Origin: Helicobacter ailurogastricus
GTDB lineage: Bacteria > Campylobacterota > Campylobacteria > Campylobacterales > Helicobacteraceae
DNA: 44,566 nucleotides
Assembly (NCBI RefSeq): GCF_001282945.1
Contig: NZ_CDMG01000004.1
Location: forward strand, 12,057 to 56,622
Direction of reading: 5' to 3'
Positions 17,354 to 27,645 of the stretch are shown in pieces. The translations under genes were made by a program, and so were the position numbers. The notes beneath the pieces are model-generated. The model did no database searches. It was not told where the DNA came from and saw nothing but the letters and a program-made list of their open reading frames with translations. Within the stretch, counting starts at the first letter, position 1. Each line of letters opens with the position of its first letter.

Positions 17354-18092
17354 GGCGAAACATCAATTCCATAAGCCAGCTTAAGACCCCGAGCACATAA
17401 AAGGCTAATCGGGCTTGGCTGCACCGCTCGGCTTGAAAGAGGGTGTGCGCGCTCAAAAGAAAAACCAAAATCCCCACCCCCAAGACCCATAAATTCGTGT
17501 ATTCGTAAAGCCCAAAGCAATGAGGGCGTTTGGCAAGCAAGTAGAGCAACCACACCAGCCCCAAACAAAAGAGAGAAAAATCCCCCAAAGCCAGCCAGCT
17601 AGAGTCTAAAAGGTAGCTTTGTAGCCCTAAAGCGAAGAGGAAAAACAAGCAAGTGTTGAGCGATGGAGCAAAAAAGAGCAGAGCTTGCGCTAAGGGGGTT
17701 TCCTGCCATTTGAGTAAAAAGCGCCCCAGCCCCAAAACCACAAAGGCAATAAAAAAGAATAAGGAAAGTAAAAACCCCTCTAGGGGGCTTGGTGTTAGGG
17801 GGTGCAAGCACAGATAAGAAAAAAACCCACAGCTTATTAAAGCCACAATTTTAGCGACTAAGGCCCGCTCTTTACGCCACACAGAGCGGATTAAAGACAT
17901 TAAAGACACAACCGCCCCACACAGGCAAAACACAAAGACCAAGGGTTGATAAAAGCCCTGATTTAAGATGCTAAAGAATTGCGCAAAGCTGCTGCTAAAA
18001 GTGGCGCACAGCAGGGCTAAAGCCGTGATGACAAAGAGTACAAAGAAAAGAGACGAAAGCGCCATTTGGTAGGGGTTGATTTTTTTCATCAA
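17340..18092 (-). CDS. multi-pass membrane protein of unknown function
   Basis: This 250-residue protein has about seven hydrophobic helices with short charged loops (VWRKERA, KWQETP, AKRPH) and a basic N-terminus (MMKKINPYQ). I do not recognise a catalytic motif. Its ATG overlaps the amiA stop by 4 bp (ATGA), which couples it to the cell-wall amidase and suggests an envelope role. H. pylori has a similar hypothetical gene in the same place (HP0771, from memory). Codon usage looks like its neighbours. Confidence 0.75.
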   Translation of the reverse strand: MMKKINPYQMALSSLFFVLFVITALALLCATFSSSFAQFFSILNQGFYQPLVFVFCLCGAVVSLMSLIRSVWRKERALVAKIVALISCGFFSYLCLHPLTPSPLEGFLLSLFFFIAFVVLGLGRFLLKWQETPLAQALLFFAPSLNTCLFFLFALGLQSYLLDSSWLALGDFSLFCLGLVWLLYLLAKRPHCFGLYEYTNLWVLGVGILVFLLSAHTLFQAERCSQARLAFYVLGVLSWLMELMFRPKNA

Positions 18093-19159
18093 TAGTTTTT
18101 GCTAATGAAACTTTGCACGCCATCGGCAATCCCTTTAGCCAGCCACTGCTCGTAGCGTTTGTCTTGGATGCGCTTAGACTCTTTGGGATTGGAGTTGTAG
18201 CCGATCTCAATGAGGATTGAGGGCATTAAAGCCCCCACAAGCACCCAAAACGGACCTTCTCTCACTCCCCCATCGACCACGCCTTTATAGTGCTGGCGCA
18301 ACTTGCTTAAAATCCCAAATTGCACATCAATGGCGAGCTTATTAGAGATGATGAGTCTTTGGGAGTTGAGAGAGTTTAAAAACGAGAGCTTAGAAAAGTA
18401 ATCCATGACCTTGACATCGTCTTGGTTTTCTTGCTCGGCGACTTTGCGCGCCCGCTCACTTCTGGCGGTGGAGAGAAAATAAGTTTCTATGCCCTCGGGG
18501 TTTGTGGTGGCGTTTTTGGGGATGGAATTGGCGTGGATGGAGAGGAACAAATCGGCGTTTTTGTCGTTGGCAAATTCCGTGCGGGCTTTTAAACTGATAT
18601 AGACATCGTGGTTGCGAGTCATAAAGACTTTGTAGCCGCGCTTTTGCAATTCTTGTTGCAGGTCTTTAGCCACGGCTAGCACTATGCGCTTTTCACACAC
18701 CTGATTTGCCCCAAGTGCCCCGCAATCATGCCCGCCATGCCCGGGATCGATCACGATTTTAAATTGTTTCAATTCCTTGGGGTTGGACTCTAAAGCCCGC
18801 ACATTTTGGCGCACGAGGGGGTGGGTTTGGATGAAAATATATAAATAGTTATGCGAGATTTTATAGTTGAAGGTGGTGTTCTTATTCCAGCTGATCCAAA
18901 TTTGCGTGTGCTTGTGCTGGGCGATTTTAATGGCGGTTTTGTTGGCAAAGCGGTAGTTTTTGGGCGCAGGGACGAGCTGGGCCTTCACCTGCAACAAGGC
19001 TTTAAAGTGAGAAATGCGGATCTCTTTAAAAACATGGCGATTAATGGGCTTGTTAAAAGTGATGCGAAAAGAGCTCACGCCAAAGGGGACAACATCGATA
19101 ATTTTAAGAGGGTGCGCGCCTAGCGTAGCTAGGAAAAGACAGAGGAAAAAGAAGCGCAC
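18089..19159 (-). CDS. amiA: N-acetylmuramoyl-L-alanine amidase
   Basis: This periplasmic zinc amidase cleaves the lactyl bond between MurNAc and the stem peptide. In H. pylori AmiA (HP0772) is needed for daughter-cell separation and the coccoid transition. The 356 residues comprise a signal peptide (MRFFFLCLFLATLGAH), a beta-rich AMIN-like segment (about 20-110) and an Amidase_3 domain (about 130-350). Zinc and catalytic residues are visible as IDPGHGGHDCGALG (His), SIHANS (His) and EIGYNSNPKESK (Glu). It is encoded between the flavin oxidoreductase and the membrane protein, all on one strand. Confidence 0.94.
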   Translation of the reverse strand: MRFFFLCLFLATLGAHPLKIIDVVPFGVSSFRITFNKPINRHVFKEIRISHFKALLQVKAQLVPAPKNYRFANKTAIKIAQHKHTQIWISWNKNTTFNYKISHNYLYIFIQTHPLVRQNVRALESNPKELKQFKIVIDPGHGGHDCGALGANQVCEKRIVLAVAKDLQQELQKRGYKVFMTRNHDVYISLKARTEFANDKNADLFLSIHANSIPKNATTNPEGIETYFLSTARSERARKVAEQENQDDVKVMDYFSKLSFLNSLNSQRLIISNKLAIDVQFGILSKLRQHYKGVVDGGVREGPFWVLVGALMPSILIEIGYNSNPKESKRIQDKRYEQWLAKGIADGVQSFISKNY

Positions 19160-19161
19160 CC

Positions 19162-20253
19162 TTAGCCTTGGGTCAGCTCTTGCACAAGTTCATGGACACT
19201 GATGATTTTATCAATGCGGTATCCATTTGCTCCGGTGAAGTACAAGCCTTCGGCACGGTTGCCCTGATGCGCGCGTCCCAGCCCATCGGCGATGCAATAG
19301 CCCACATTGCGGGCCTCCTCGCCCCGGTTGCAAGGCCCCACGCAATTACTCACACAAGCGATCTTGGGGGCGTTGCCCTCTTTGATGCGCTCTAAAACCC
19401 CCGTGTTGATCGCGCGGGCCGGGTAACCCACAGGGGATTTGATGAGCAAAATGTCCTCTTTTTTAAGGGCGGGCAAAATCTCGGCATAGACTTTCGCATC
19501 GCACTCTTTTGTGCCTAAAAATCGAGTCGCCATTTGCACACCACTAGCCCCCAAACTTAGCATGGTGTCTATGTCCTTCCTGTCCCAAATGCCCCCGGCG
19601 GCGATGATGGGAATGTCTCCCCACTCTTTGGCGGCCTCTACAATGCCCGGGACCAAGTTTTCCAGCTGAAACTCTTCTTTAAAGCAATCCTCGTATTTAA
19701 AGCCCTGATGCCCTCCGCTTAAAGGGCCCTCCACAATCACAGCATCCGGGATTTTTTGATAGCGCGCGCTCCAGCGCTTGCAAATGATGTGCAAGGCTTT
19801 AACTGAGGAGATGATAGGGATTAGCGCGACATTGGGAAAGTCCTTTGTAAATTCGGGCATGTTCGTGGGCAAGCCCGCCCCCGTGATGATGACATTCGCC
19901 CCCGCCTCGCAAGCGTCTCTAACGACTCGCCCGTACTCATTGATGGCGTGTAAAATATTTGCCCCCAAGGGTTTAGACCCGCAAATTTTACGGGCGTTTT
20001 TAAAAATCTCTATTAGGGCTTGTTTGGAGTAGAAATTCAAGGCTTCAAAGGGCTTTTTGGCCACGATCTTTTCAACAAAGCGCATGTTTTTGTAATAGCC
20101 CGTGCCCACCGCTGAAATCACGCCAAGCACCCCCTCTTTCGCGGCACTGCCGGCCAATTCATCCCAACTAATCCCCACACCCATACCCCCTTGAAAAATG
20201 GGGTATTGGATGGTGTGTTTGCCAATTTTGAGCGGTTTTAATGTGGAAATCAT
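19162..20253 (-). CDS. NAD(P)H-dependent flavin oxidoreductase / nitronate monooxygenase family
   Basis: This 363-residue FMN-binding TIM-barrel protein is related to nitronate monooxygenase and FabK. It corresponds to HP0773, often labelled 2-nitropropane dioxygenase. The start is the ATG at 20253 (MISTLKPLKIG); the longer reading to 20343 would run into tyrS. Family segments include YPIFQGGMGVGISWDELAG, GLPTNMPEF, VEGPLSGGHQGF and ASGVQMATRFLGTKEC. A C-terminal cluster NCVGPCNRG is also present. The real substrate is unknown: detoxification of alkyl nitronates or a FabK-like reduction are both only family possibilities. Confidence 0.88.
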   Translation of the reverse strand: MISTLKPLKIGKHTIQYPIFQGGMGVGISWDELAGSAAKEGVLGVISAVGTGYYKNMRFVEKIVAKKPFEALNFYSKQALIEIFKNARKICGSKPLGANILHAINEYGRVVRDACEAGANVIITGAGLPTNMPEFTKDFPNVALIPIISSVKALHIICKRWSARYQKIPDAVIVEGPLSGGHQGFKYEDCFKEEFQLENLVPGIVEAAKEWGDIPIIAAGGIWDRKDIDTMLSLGASGVQMATRFLGTKECDAKVYAEILPALKKEDILLIKSPVGYPARAINTGVLERIKEGNAPKIACVSNCVGPCNRGEEARNVGYCIADGLGRAHQGNRAEGLYFTGANGYRIDKIISVHELVQELTQG

Positions 20254-20263
20254 GTGTCCTGCT

Positions 20264-21466
20264 TTAGTGGATGATGGCTTTAATGAACTTTCGCTTGCCC
20301 ACTTGCACCACATAGGTGCCGGCGGAAAAACAAAATTGCTCATCTAAAAGCACTTCTTGATCGATTCTAACCCCTCCGGCTTTGATGTCGCGCCTTGCTT
20401 GCGAAGTGGAGGGGCTTAAGCCGGCTTCTTTAAGCACTTGGGCGATCCAAACCCCCGCGCTAAACTCCATTTGCGCCAAGTCACTAGGGATTTGCTTTTG
20501 GCTAAAGACTTGATCGAAAGCGGCTTTGGCCTCTTGCGCCTGCTGCTGGGAGTGCAAGCGGGCAGTGATCTCTAGGGCCAAGCCCTCCTTGATCGCCTTT
20601 GGGTGTAAGTTGCCCTTTTCTACCCCATTTTTAAGCTCTGTAATCTCCGCGCTCGTTTTTGCGCTTAAAAGCTCATAGTAACGCCACATGAGCGTGTCGC
20701 TGATGCTTAAAAGTTTGGCGTACATGCTCTTGGGCTCTTCGCTCACCCCGATGTAATTGCCCAAACTCTTACTCATTTTAGCCACCCCATCTAAGCCCTC
20801 AAGCAAGGGCATGGTGAGCACGCTTTGCTCTTTAGATAAACCATAAGCCCTTTGTAAAAACCGCCCCACCAAGAGATTGAATTTTTGATCGTTGCCCCCC
20901 AATTCAATGTCGCTCTGCAAAGCCACTGAATCGTAGCCCTGCAAAAGGGGGTACATAAACTCAACCATGCTGATGGGTCTGTTCTCCCGGTGGCGTTTCT
21001 CAAAATCATCCCTTTCGAGCATTCTAGCCACTGAAAATTTAGAAGTCAATACCAATAATCCATCGGCCCCTAGCGGGTGCAACCACTTTGAATTAAAGCA
21101 CACATCGGTTAGGGCAGGGTCTAAGATTTTAAACACCTGTTGCTCGTAAGTTTTGGCATTGATTAAAACTTCTTCAAAGCTTAAGGTTTTTCTCGTTTCG
21201 CTCTTGCCACTAGGATCGCCAATCGTGGCGGTGAAATCCCCAATGACAAACTGCACCCTTGCCCCGTGTCTTTGCAAAGTGGCTAATTTATTCAAAAGCA
21301 CGGCATGCCCTAAGTGCAAATCGGGGGCGGTGGGGTCAAAGCCTGCCTTTGCACTAAAACGCTCCCCTGTGGCGTAAAATTTATCCACTAGGCTTTGCAA
21401 ATATTCTAAGCCAATGCACTCGCCCATGCCCCTTGTGATGTCTGCCATTGCTTCTTTAACGCTCAT
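20264..21466 (-). CDS. tyrS: tyrosyl-tRNA synthetase
   Basis: TyrS charges tRNA-Tyr. The 400-residue class I synthetase has the HIGH-type motif in PDLHLGHAVLLNK, the KMSKS loop in AKMSKSLGNYI and a C-terminal S4 RNA-binding domain from about 345 (STSQARRDIKAGGVRI). AAAGGATC precedes the ATG. It follows spoT by 9 bp on the same strand and precedes the flavin oxidoreductase, as HP0774 does in H. pylori. Confidence 0.97.
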   Translation of the reverse strand: MSVKEAMADITRGMGECIGLEYLQSLVDKFYATGERFSAKAGFDPTAPDLHLGHAVLLNKLATLQRHGARVQFVIGDFTATIGDPSGKSETRKTLSFEEVLINAKTYEQQVFKILDPALTDVCFNSKWLHPLGADGLLVLTSKFSVARMLERDDFEKRHRENRPISMVEFMYPLLQGYDSVALQSDIELGGNDQKFNLLVGRFLQRAYGLSKEQSVLTMPLLEGLDGVAKMSKSLGNYIGVSEEPKSMYAKLLSISDTLMWRYYELLSAKTSAEITELKNGVEKGNLHPKAIKEGLALEITARLHSQQQAQEAKAAFDQVFSQKQIPSDLAQMEFSAGVWIAQVLKEAGLSPSTSQARRDIKAGGVRIDQEVLLDEQFCFSAGTYVVQVGKRKFIKAIIH

Positions 21467-21475
21467 ATCGATCCT

Positions 21476-23797
21476 TTAATTCTGATAGGCATCTTTGGTA
21501 CTCGTAAATTCGATCAAGCGGTCTTTATATTTGCGGGTGAGGATGTCCTTAAACTCCCCGATTTCTTTTTTTGCGGTGTATTCGAACAAAATTTCACAGC
21601 TCGTGGAGTATTGCCCGTGGCTTGCGTAGGTTACCCCCACGATGCTGCAACCATTTTTTGTTAAAAACACCAAGACTTGTAAAAGGCTGTCTTGGGCACT
21701 GCCTATATAAATGTTGATTTTATAAATTTCTCTTTCTTTCTTGCTCCAAGCGACAAAGACCATCGGCAAGCCCAAATCAAGGTCTGCACACCCAATTTTG
21801 CAAACTTTGGTATGCACAACGACCTTGTGATCTTTTGCGCTAGGCATGATCGCCATGATCTCATCGCCTTTTTTGGGGTGGCAACAATCGTTAAACAACA
21901 CTTGTTTGATTTGTATGTGGGGGTTGGCATAGACGATAAAATGGTCTAAATCGCATTTTTTTAGCCCGATGTGCGGAGCGGGCAAGCCCAAAATGCGCCC
22001 AAATTTAAATTGCATGAGATTTTTCATTAAAAAGCCAAATTGCTTTTGCTCTTGTCTGTGGTGTGGGCGAGGGTGTTCTTGGACTTTCTCTTGGATTTGC
22101 TCGACAAGCTTTTTCACCCCATCTATGCTTTTAATGGCCTCGCTCAAACTACCCTCCACCCCGTGTTCAGCAAGCTTTTTCTCAAAGGTGAGGTGTTGTT
22201 TAGCCCCGATTTCTGCGCCAAAAATGGGGGTTTCAAAGATGGTGTTTAGGATATTCACCATGCTCTTAGCATCGATCTCTTTAAAGCGGTTCTTTTGTTG
22301 GAGCTTTAAATGGTTTTTCGCCCTAGTGGTGCGCAACTGGTTAATCCATGTAAAGCGTGGCGCGCTCTCTTTACCTTTAATGATCTTCACCACATCCCCG
22401 CTTCTAAGCTTCACATTTAGTTTAACCTCTTTGTTATTGACAAAGGCGGTTTCGGCCTTATCGCCTAGTTCGCTATGAATCATGTAGGCAAAGTCCAACA
22501 CGATAGACTCGGCAGGCAAGGTGTAACTATCCCCGCTGGGCGAAAACACCGTGATGTCCTCGCGGTAAAGCACATCGCTTTGCACCAATTCGTAAAACTC
22601 TTTGGGGTTTTCTTTAGAGTCTTCATTTTGGTATTTGAGGTTGTGTAACCACTTTAAATGTTCGCTCTCCACACCCCCTGCCTTATACTTCCAGTGTGCC
22701 GAATTGCCATACTCCGCGCCCAAGTGCATGTCAAAAGTGCGGATTTGGACCTCATAGATCGAAGACTCGTCAAAAACCGTGGTGTGTATGGTTTGGTAGC
22801 CGTTTTCTTTAGGCAAAGCAATGTGGTCTTTAAAGCGCGACACGATGGGTTTAAAGCGCAAATGCACGATGCCTAAGATTTTATAGCACTCTAGGGGGGT
22901 TTTCACCAACACCCGCACCGCCATTAAATCTAAAATCTCGTCCTTATTCACCGCCCCTTTTCTTTGCATTTTTAGATAAATGGAGTAAGGGCGTTTAATG
23001 CGGGTGGCGATTTGAAACTCCGTTTCCACAAGGCCCGCTTCAAAAAACATTTTCTCTAATTTGCTCGCAAACTGGTTTAGTTTGAGCGATAGGGCTTGTT
23101 TGCTCTGTTCTAGATAGGTTTGAATGCTTTGGTATTCATGGGGGTAAATGTAGTAAAAACACTTGTCCTCAAGCTCGTTTTTAATCGAGGACATGCCCAG
23201 ACGACTAGCGATGGGGGCATAGACGGCCAAAGTTTCTTTAGAGATGCGGATTTGTTTATCCCGAGGCAAAGCGTCTAGGGTTAAGATGTTGTGCAGGCGG
23301 TCGCTGATTTTGACGACCAGTGCCCTAGGGTCTTTAATGGCACTGACTAAAATTTTTCTAAAGGTTAAAGCCGAGATCACGAGGCGGGGGTTTTGCGGGT
23401 CAAAGGCCAGCTCTTCTTTGCGAATTTCAGTGATTTTGGTGAGCGCATCGACTAAATTTGCCACATCTTCGCCAAATTTTTCCACAATTTCCTCAACACC
23501 ACAGGGCGTGTCCTCCACAACATCGTGCAAGAGAGAAGCGCAAACCATCGCCTCATCGCCCCCACAGAAAGCCACGATGCTCGCCACACAAATGGGGTGG
23601 GTGATGTAGGGTGCGCCCCCTTTGCGCTTTTGCCCTGCGTGGTAGTGGGTGGCTAAATCTAGGGCTTCTTGGATTTTAGGTGTGATCGTTGTGGTGTTTT
23701 TTAACACACTGATCGCCCCTTTAGGGCTCGCAATGTCCTTAACGAGTTCTAAGATTTCGGTTAAACTGCCATAGTGGGGCGGTTTAGAATCTCTCAT
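21476..23797 (-). CDS. spoT: bifunctional (p)ppGpp synthetase/hydrolase SpoT
   Basis: This is the single RelA/SpoT-homologue enzyme that makes and degrades the stringent alarmone. The 773 residues start at the ATG at 23797 (MRDSKPPHYG), 14 bp inside rpoZ. Domains in order: HD hydrolase (about 40-190, with SLLHDVVEDTPCG giving the HDxxED motif and THPICVASI), synthetase (about 230-370, with RPYSIYLKMQRKG, DLMAVRVLV and KENGYQTIHTT), TGS (about 400-465, EDITVFSPSGDSYTLP) and a C-terminal ACT. Both catalytic halves look intact. As in H. pylori it is joined to rpoZ and tyrS. Overlap with rpoZ suggests coupled translation with an RNA polymerase subunit. Confidence 0.96.
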   Translation of the reverse strand: MRDSKPPHYGSLTEILELVKDIASPKGAISVLKNTTTITPKIQEALDLATHYHAGQKRKGGAPYITHPICVASIVAFCGGDEAMVCASLLHDVVEDTPCGVEEIVEKFGEDVANLVDALTKITEIRKEELAFDPQNPRLVISALTFRKILVSAIKDPRALVVKISDRLHNILTLDALPRDKQIRISKETLAVYAPIASRLGMSSIKNELEDKCFYYIYPHEYQSIQTYLEQSKQALSLKLNQFASKLEKMFFEAGLVETEFQIATRIKRPYSIYLKMQRKGAVNKDEILDLMAVRVLVKTPLECYKILGIVHLRFKPIVSRFKDHIALPKENGYQTIHTTVFDESSIYEVQIRTFDMHLGAEYGNSAHWKYKAGGVESEHLKWLHNLKYQNEDSKENPKEFYELVQSDVLYREDITVFSPSGDSYTLPAESIVLDFAYMIHSELGDKAETAFVNNKEVKLNVKLRSGDVVKIIKGKESAPRFTWINQLRTTRAKNHLKLQQKNRFKEIDAKSMVNILNTIFETPIFGAEIGAKQHLTFEKKLAEHGVEGSLSEAIKSIDGVKKLVEQIQEKVQEHPRPHHRQEQKQFGFLMKNLMQFKFGRILGLPAPHIGLKKCDLDHFIVYANPHIQIKQVLFNDCCHPKKGDEIMAIMPSAKDHKVVVHTKVCKIGCADLDLGLPMVFVAWSKKEREIYKINIYIGSAQDSLLQVLVFLTKNGCSIVGVTYASHGQYSTSCEILFEYTAKKEIGEFKDILTRKYKDRLIEFTSTKDAYQN

Positions 23798-23999
23798 CAA
23801 TGTAGTCAAGACCGATCTTCCCCTCTGCAATTTCGCAAATGGCGATATCGGTGGGCTTATGGCTTTTAATGTCCATCGCCACTAGGGGCTGCACCCCCGC
23901 GCCTAGTTGTTTCACCCGTGAAAAGATCAAATTAGAGAGAATGTAGCGGTCTCCATTGACTTTATCCAAAGCCTTAGCCACAATTTCTTCTGTCCGCAT
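23784..23999 (-). CDS. rpoZ: RNA polymerase omega subunit
   Basis: This 71-residue omega subunit helps assemble RNA polymerase and, in other bacteria, forms part of a ppGpp binding site. MRTEEIVAKALDKV followed by GDRYILSNLIFSRVKQL is the RpoZ signature. GGAT precedes the ATG. It lies 15 bp after pyrH and overlaps the spoT start by 14 bp, the HP0775-HP0777 arrangement. The rpoZ-spoT coupling links ppGpp synthesis with its target. Confidence 0.93.
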   Translation of the reverse strand: MRTEEIVAKALDKVNGDRYILSNLIFSRVKQLGAGVQPLVAMDIKSHKPTDIAICEIAEGKIGLDYIDERF

Positions 24000-24014
24000 T
24001 TATATCCTTTTTGC

Positions 24015-24755
<741 letters not shown>

Positions 24756-24794
24756 CTATAAATGCCAAAAGCTACCATTTTACAGCAAATAGCC

Positions 24795-26081
24795 TTAAGT
24801 CAAGGCACGCACCACCTGCGCCATCGCTCCCACGCTTTCTAAAACTTCTTGTGGGGTAATGGTGTAGGCGGGCATAAAATAAATGGTGTCGGCAAGAGGG
24901 CGCAATAAGATTCCCAACTCCAAACCCTTTTGAAAGACCGCAAGGCTTAGGCGTTTTGTGCCCTTGTAGCCTGTCAGCTCAAAGGCAAAGACCATGCCAC
25001 AAGCGCGCAAATTTTTAACCCCCTTTAAGCTCCCTAGTCGCTCTTGCAAGTGTGCGCTGATGTCTGCACTTAGTTTTTTATTCTTTTCAACAACGCCCTG
25101 CTCGAATAAATCTAGCGTGGCGTTGGCACAAGCGCAGGCTAAAGCGTTGCCCGTGTAGCTGTGCGAGTGCAAAAAACTTTTATTTTGCTCATAAGGGGCG
25201 TAAAATTGTTCGTAAATGCTGTTTGTGGTGAGCACCACCGCTAGGGGCAAATACCCCCCCGTGATGCCCTTAGACAAACACAAAAAATCGGGCTTGACTT
25301 GGCATTGCTCAAAGGCAAAAAGCGAACCCGTGCGCCCAAAGCCCACGGCGATCTCGTCAAAAATGACATGCACTCCTAGAGCTTGGCACATCTTGGTGGC
25401 TTGTTTGACAAAATCTGCGCTGTAAAAGTGCATGTTGCCCGCACACTGAATCAAAGGCTCTAAGATAAAGGCGCTGATGTTTTTATGCTCTTTTTGCAAA
25501 AGGACTTGTAAGGCTTGTAAGGCTCTGGGCACATCGGCCTCGTTTTTAGGCACTGGGGTTTGCAAATGCTGGCAAAAAAGCTCTTTGTAAGTGTCCTTAT
25601 ACAGCCCCACCGCGCCCACGCTCAAAGCCCCCAAAGTCTCGCCGTGGTAGCCATTTTCTAGGGATAAGAATTTGGGCTTTTGTTTGCCCTCAAGCAAGTG
25701 GCTATGGTAACTCATTTTTAACGCCACTTCTACGCAAGCCGAGCCATTGTCGGCAAAAAAGCACTTCTCAAACCCGCTTAGAGCGCACAATCGAGCAGCT
25801 AAATTAATGGCCTGTGGGTGGGTTAAGCCCGCTAATAAAACATGCTCTAGAGTGTCTATTTGCTCTTTAAGTTTTTGGTTGATGTAGGGGTGGTTGTGCC
25901 CAAAGAGATTCACCCACCACGAGCTGATCGCATCGATGTAACGATTGCCCTCAAAATCGTGGAGATACACACCCTTAGCGCTCTTAATGGGCAACAAGGG
26001 TAAATCTATATAATCGTGCATTTGGCTACACGGGTGCCAAATGTGTTTCACATCTAAGGCGTGCCAGCCGTCATTTGTCAT
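24795..26081 (-). CDS. bioA: adenosylmethionine-8-amino-7-oxononanoate aminotransferase (biotin synthesis)
   Basis: BioA makes 7,8-diaminopelargonate from KAPA with SAM as amino donor. The 428-residue class III PLP aminotransferase has HIWHPCSQM near the N-terminus, [28 protein letters not shown], the PLP-Asp segment [13 protein letters not shown] followed by [13 protein letters not shown], and the PLP lysine in [15 protein letters not shown]. It corresponds to HP0976 and is divergent from the SurA/PpiD-like gene. In this genome biotin supply also matters for the biotin-dependent operon at 35309-39554. Confidence 0.95.
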   Translation of the reverse strand: MTNDGWHALDVKHIWHPCSQMHDYIDLPLLPIKSAKGVYLHDFEGNRYIDAISSWWVNLFGHNHPYINQKLKEQIDTLEHVLLAGLTHPQAINLAARLCALSGFEKCFFADNGSACVEVALKMSYHSHLLEGKQKPKFLSLENGYHGETLGALSVGAVGLYKDTYKELFCQHLQTPVPKNEADVPRALQALQVLLQKEHKNISAFILEPLIQCAGNMHFYSADFVKQATKMCQALGVHVIFDEIAVGFGRTGSLFAFEQCQVKPDFLCLSKGITGGYLPLAVVLTTNSIYEQFYAPYEQNKSFLHSHSYTGNALACACANATLDLFEQGVVEKNKKLSADISAHLQERLGSLKGVKNLRACGMVFAFELTGYKGTKRLSLAVFQKGLELGILLRPLADTIYFMPAYTITPQEVLESVGAMAQVVRALT

Positions 26082-26108
26082 GCAAATCCTCTAAATCGGC
26101 ATTTTCAA

Positions 26109-26114
26109 ATTATG
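26109..26114 (-). promoter_or_regulatory. possible -10 box of bioA
   Basis: CATAAT on the minus strand, about 28 nt before the bioA ATG at 26081. No TGn extension is present, so support is modest. Confidence 0.25.
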
Positions 26115-26148
26115 GGTGAAAAATTTAGAATTATTTTAGTGAATTTTT

Positions 26149-26154
26149 TATAAA
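26149..26154 (+). promoter_or_regulatory. -10 box of the chaperone-ftsA-ftsZ operon
   Basis: TATAAA within TTTTTTATAAAATC, 43 nt before the ATG at 26197, in an AT-rich stretch typical of Helicobacter promoters. It is the best candidate in the divergent gap with bioA. Confidence 0.4.
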
Positions 26155-26196
26155 ATCAAGGCTTATGCGAAATTGTGTAACAAAGGGTAAGGGTCT

Positions 26197-27636
26197 ATGA
26201 TCTCGTGGATGCAAAAGCACAAAAAGTACTTGGTGGTGACTATTTGGATCAGTACCATCGCTTTTGTGGCTGCGGGCATGATTGGGTGGGGGCAGTATAA
26301 TTTTTCGCTTGCAAGCGGGGGTGTGGCCAAAGTGGGGCAAATCTCCATTACACAAGAGGAATTGGCTAGAGAACACAAGCAGCTTTTAGACATTTACAGC
26401 CAGTCCATCCCCAACTTTAAAGACTTGAGCGAGAAAGAGATCAAAGCTCTAGGGATTGAGCGCAGCGCGTTAAACATCCTCATTAACCAAGCTTTGCTTA
26501 AAAATCTTGCCCTCGATTTGGGGCTTGGAGTGAGCGACTCTGAGGTTGTGGCCGAGATTCAAAAAAGCGAGCTTTTCCAAAAAGATGGGCATTTTGATGA
26601 GGGTTTATATAAAAAACTCTTGCAGGAGAACCACTACCGCCCCAGTGCCTTTGAAGACAGCGTGAAAAGCACCTTATTGCTTAAAAAAATCTCTGCCCTT
26701 TTCCCCCAAGCCCTAACCCCTTTAGAGCAAGAGGCTTTTATGTGGCCCTTAAAATTGCAAGATAGGGTGCGTATAGAGGTTTTAGAACCCCAAGAAATCC
26801 CTTTAAAAGAGGAGAGCCTAAAAGCCTACTACGATCAGCACAAACAAGATTATAAAAAGCCCACGAGCTACACCTTAGAGAGTTTGCAAATTAGTGTCAA
26901 AGACAACCCCAAAGAGAGCGTTTTAAACGACTATTACAACAAACATAAAGATCAGTACACCTTGCAGGGCAAACCCCAAGAGTTTAGCAAGGTTTTAAAG
27001 CAGGTGCGCCAAGACTACAACCAAGAAACAGCCAAAGAGCAGGCTTTGCAAAAATACCTAGCTTTAAAAAAAGGGCAGATCAAGCCAGAGAGCGCAACTT
27101 TTACAAGTTTGCCCTACTCTGAGGACATCAACCAAAAAATAAAATCCATGCGGGTGGGTGAAGTGCTTAAGCCCTTGCCCTACAACGAGGGCTGGGTTGT
27201 TTTAAAACTTGTGGCTGAGGACACAAACGCCCTTGAGAGCTTTAAAGAGGCGCGGGCTAAAATCGCCCAAATCTTACAAACCGAGGCGCAAATTAAGGAG
27301 CTCAAGAAAGAAGCCTTGCAAAAACTACCCAACTTTAAGGGGAGCGATATAGGGCTTTTAAACTTAGACTTTAAGGGCAATATCCACGATTTGGGCGAAA
27401 AACCCTCTAAAGAGTTGGTGAGCTACATCTTTAAGCACCCCTACAAAGAGGGCTTTACTTTATTAGAGGGGCCTAAAGCCGTGTTGTATAAAGTCTATGC
27501 CCAAGACTTCAAGCACGCCATCAGCAATGCGGATTATTTAAAACAGATGGCGCAAAATTTAAAAGCCCAAGCCCTAGATGGGGCTTTAGTGGCCATGCTT
27601 AAACAACGCTACAAGGTTTCGTTATATGCCAAGTAG
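26197..27636 (+). CDS. SurA/PpiD-like membrane-anchored periplasmic chaperone
   Basis: This 479-residue protein has an N-terminal cytoplasmic tail (MISWMQKHKKY), one membrane anchor (about 12-30) and a periplasmic remainder, the PpiD layout. Residues about 40-170 match the SurA N-terminal chaperone fold (KVGQISITQEELAREHKQ and LNILINQALLKNLALDLGLGVSDSEV, in parts). Residues about 210-370 may be a degenerate parvulin-like PPIase region; the canonical parvulin core motif is not obvious, so isomerase activity is doubtful. It precedes ftsA by 9 bp, as HP0977 does, so an envelope folding factor is co-expressed with divisome genes. Confidence 0.87.
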   Translation: MISWMQKHKKYLVVTIWISTIAFVAAGMIGWGQYNFSLASGGVAKVGQISITQEELAREHKQLLDIYSQSIPNFKDLSEKEIKALGIERSALNILINQALLKNLALDLGLGVSDSEVVAEIQKSELFQKDGHFDEGLYKKLLQENHYRPSAFEDSVKSTLLLKKISALFPQALTPLEQEAFMWPLKLQDRVRIEVLEPQEIPLKEESLKAYYDQHKQDYKKPTSYTLESLQISVKDNPKESVLNDYYNKHKDQYTLQGKPQEFSKVLKQVRQDYNQETAKEQALQKYLALKKGQIKPESATFTSLPYSEDINQKIKSMRVGEVLKPLPYNEGWVVLKLVAEDTNALESFKEARAKIAQILQTEAQIKELKKEALQKLPNFKGSDIGLLNLDFKGNIHDLGEKPSKELVSYIFKHPYKEGFTLLEGPKAVLYKVYAQDFKHAISNADYLKQMAQNLKAQALDGALVAMLKQRYKVSLYAK

Positions 27637-27645
27637 GAGCCACCC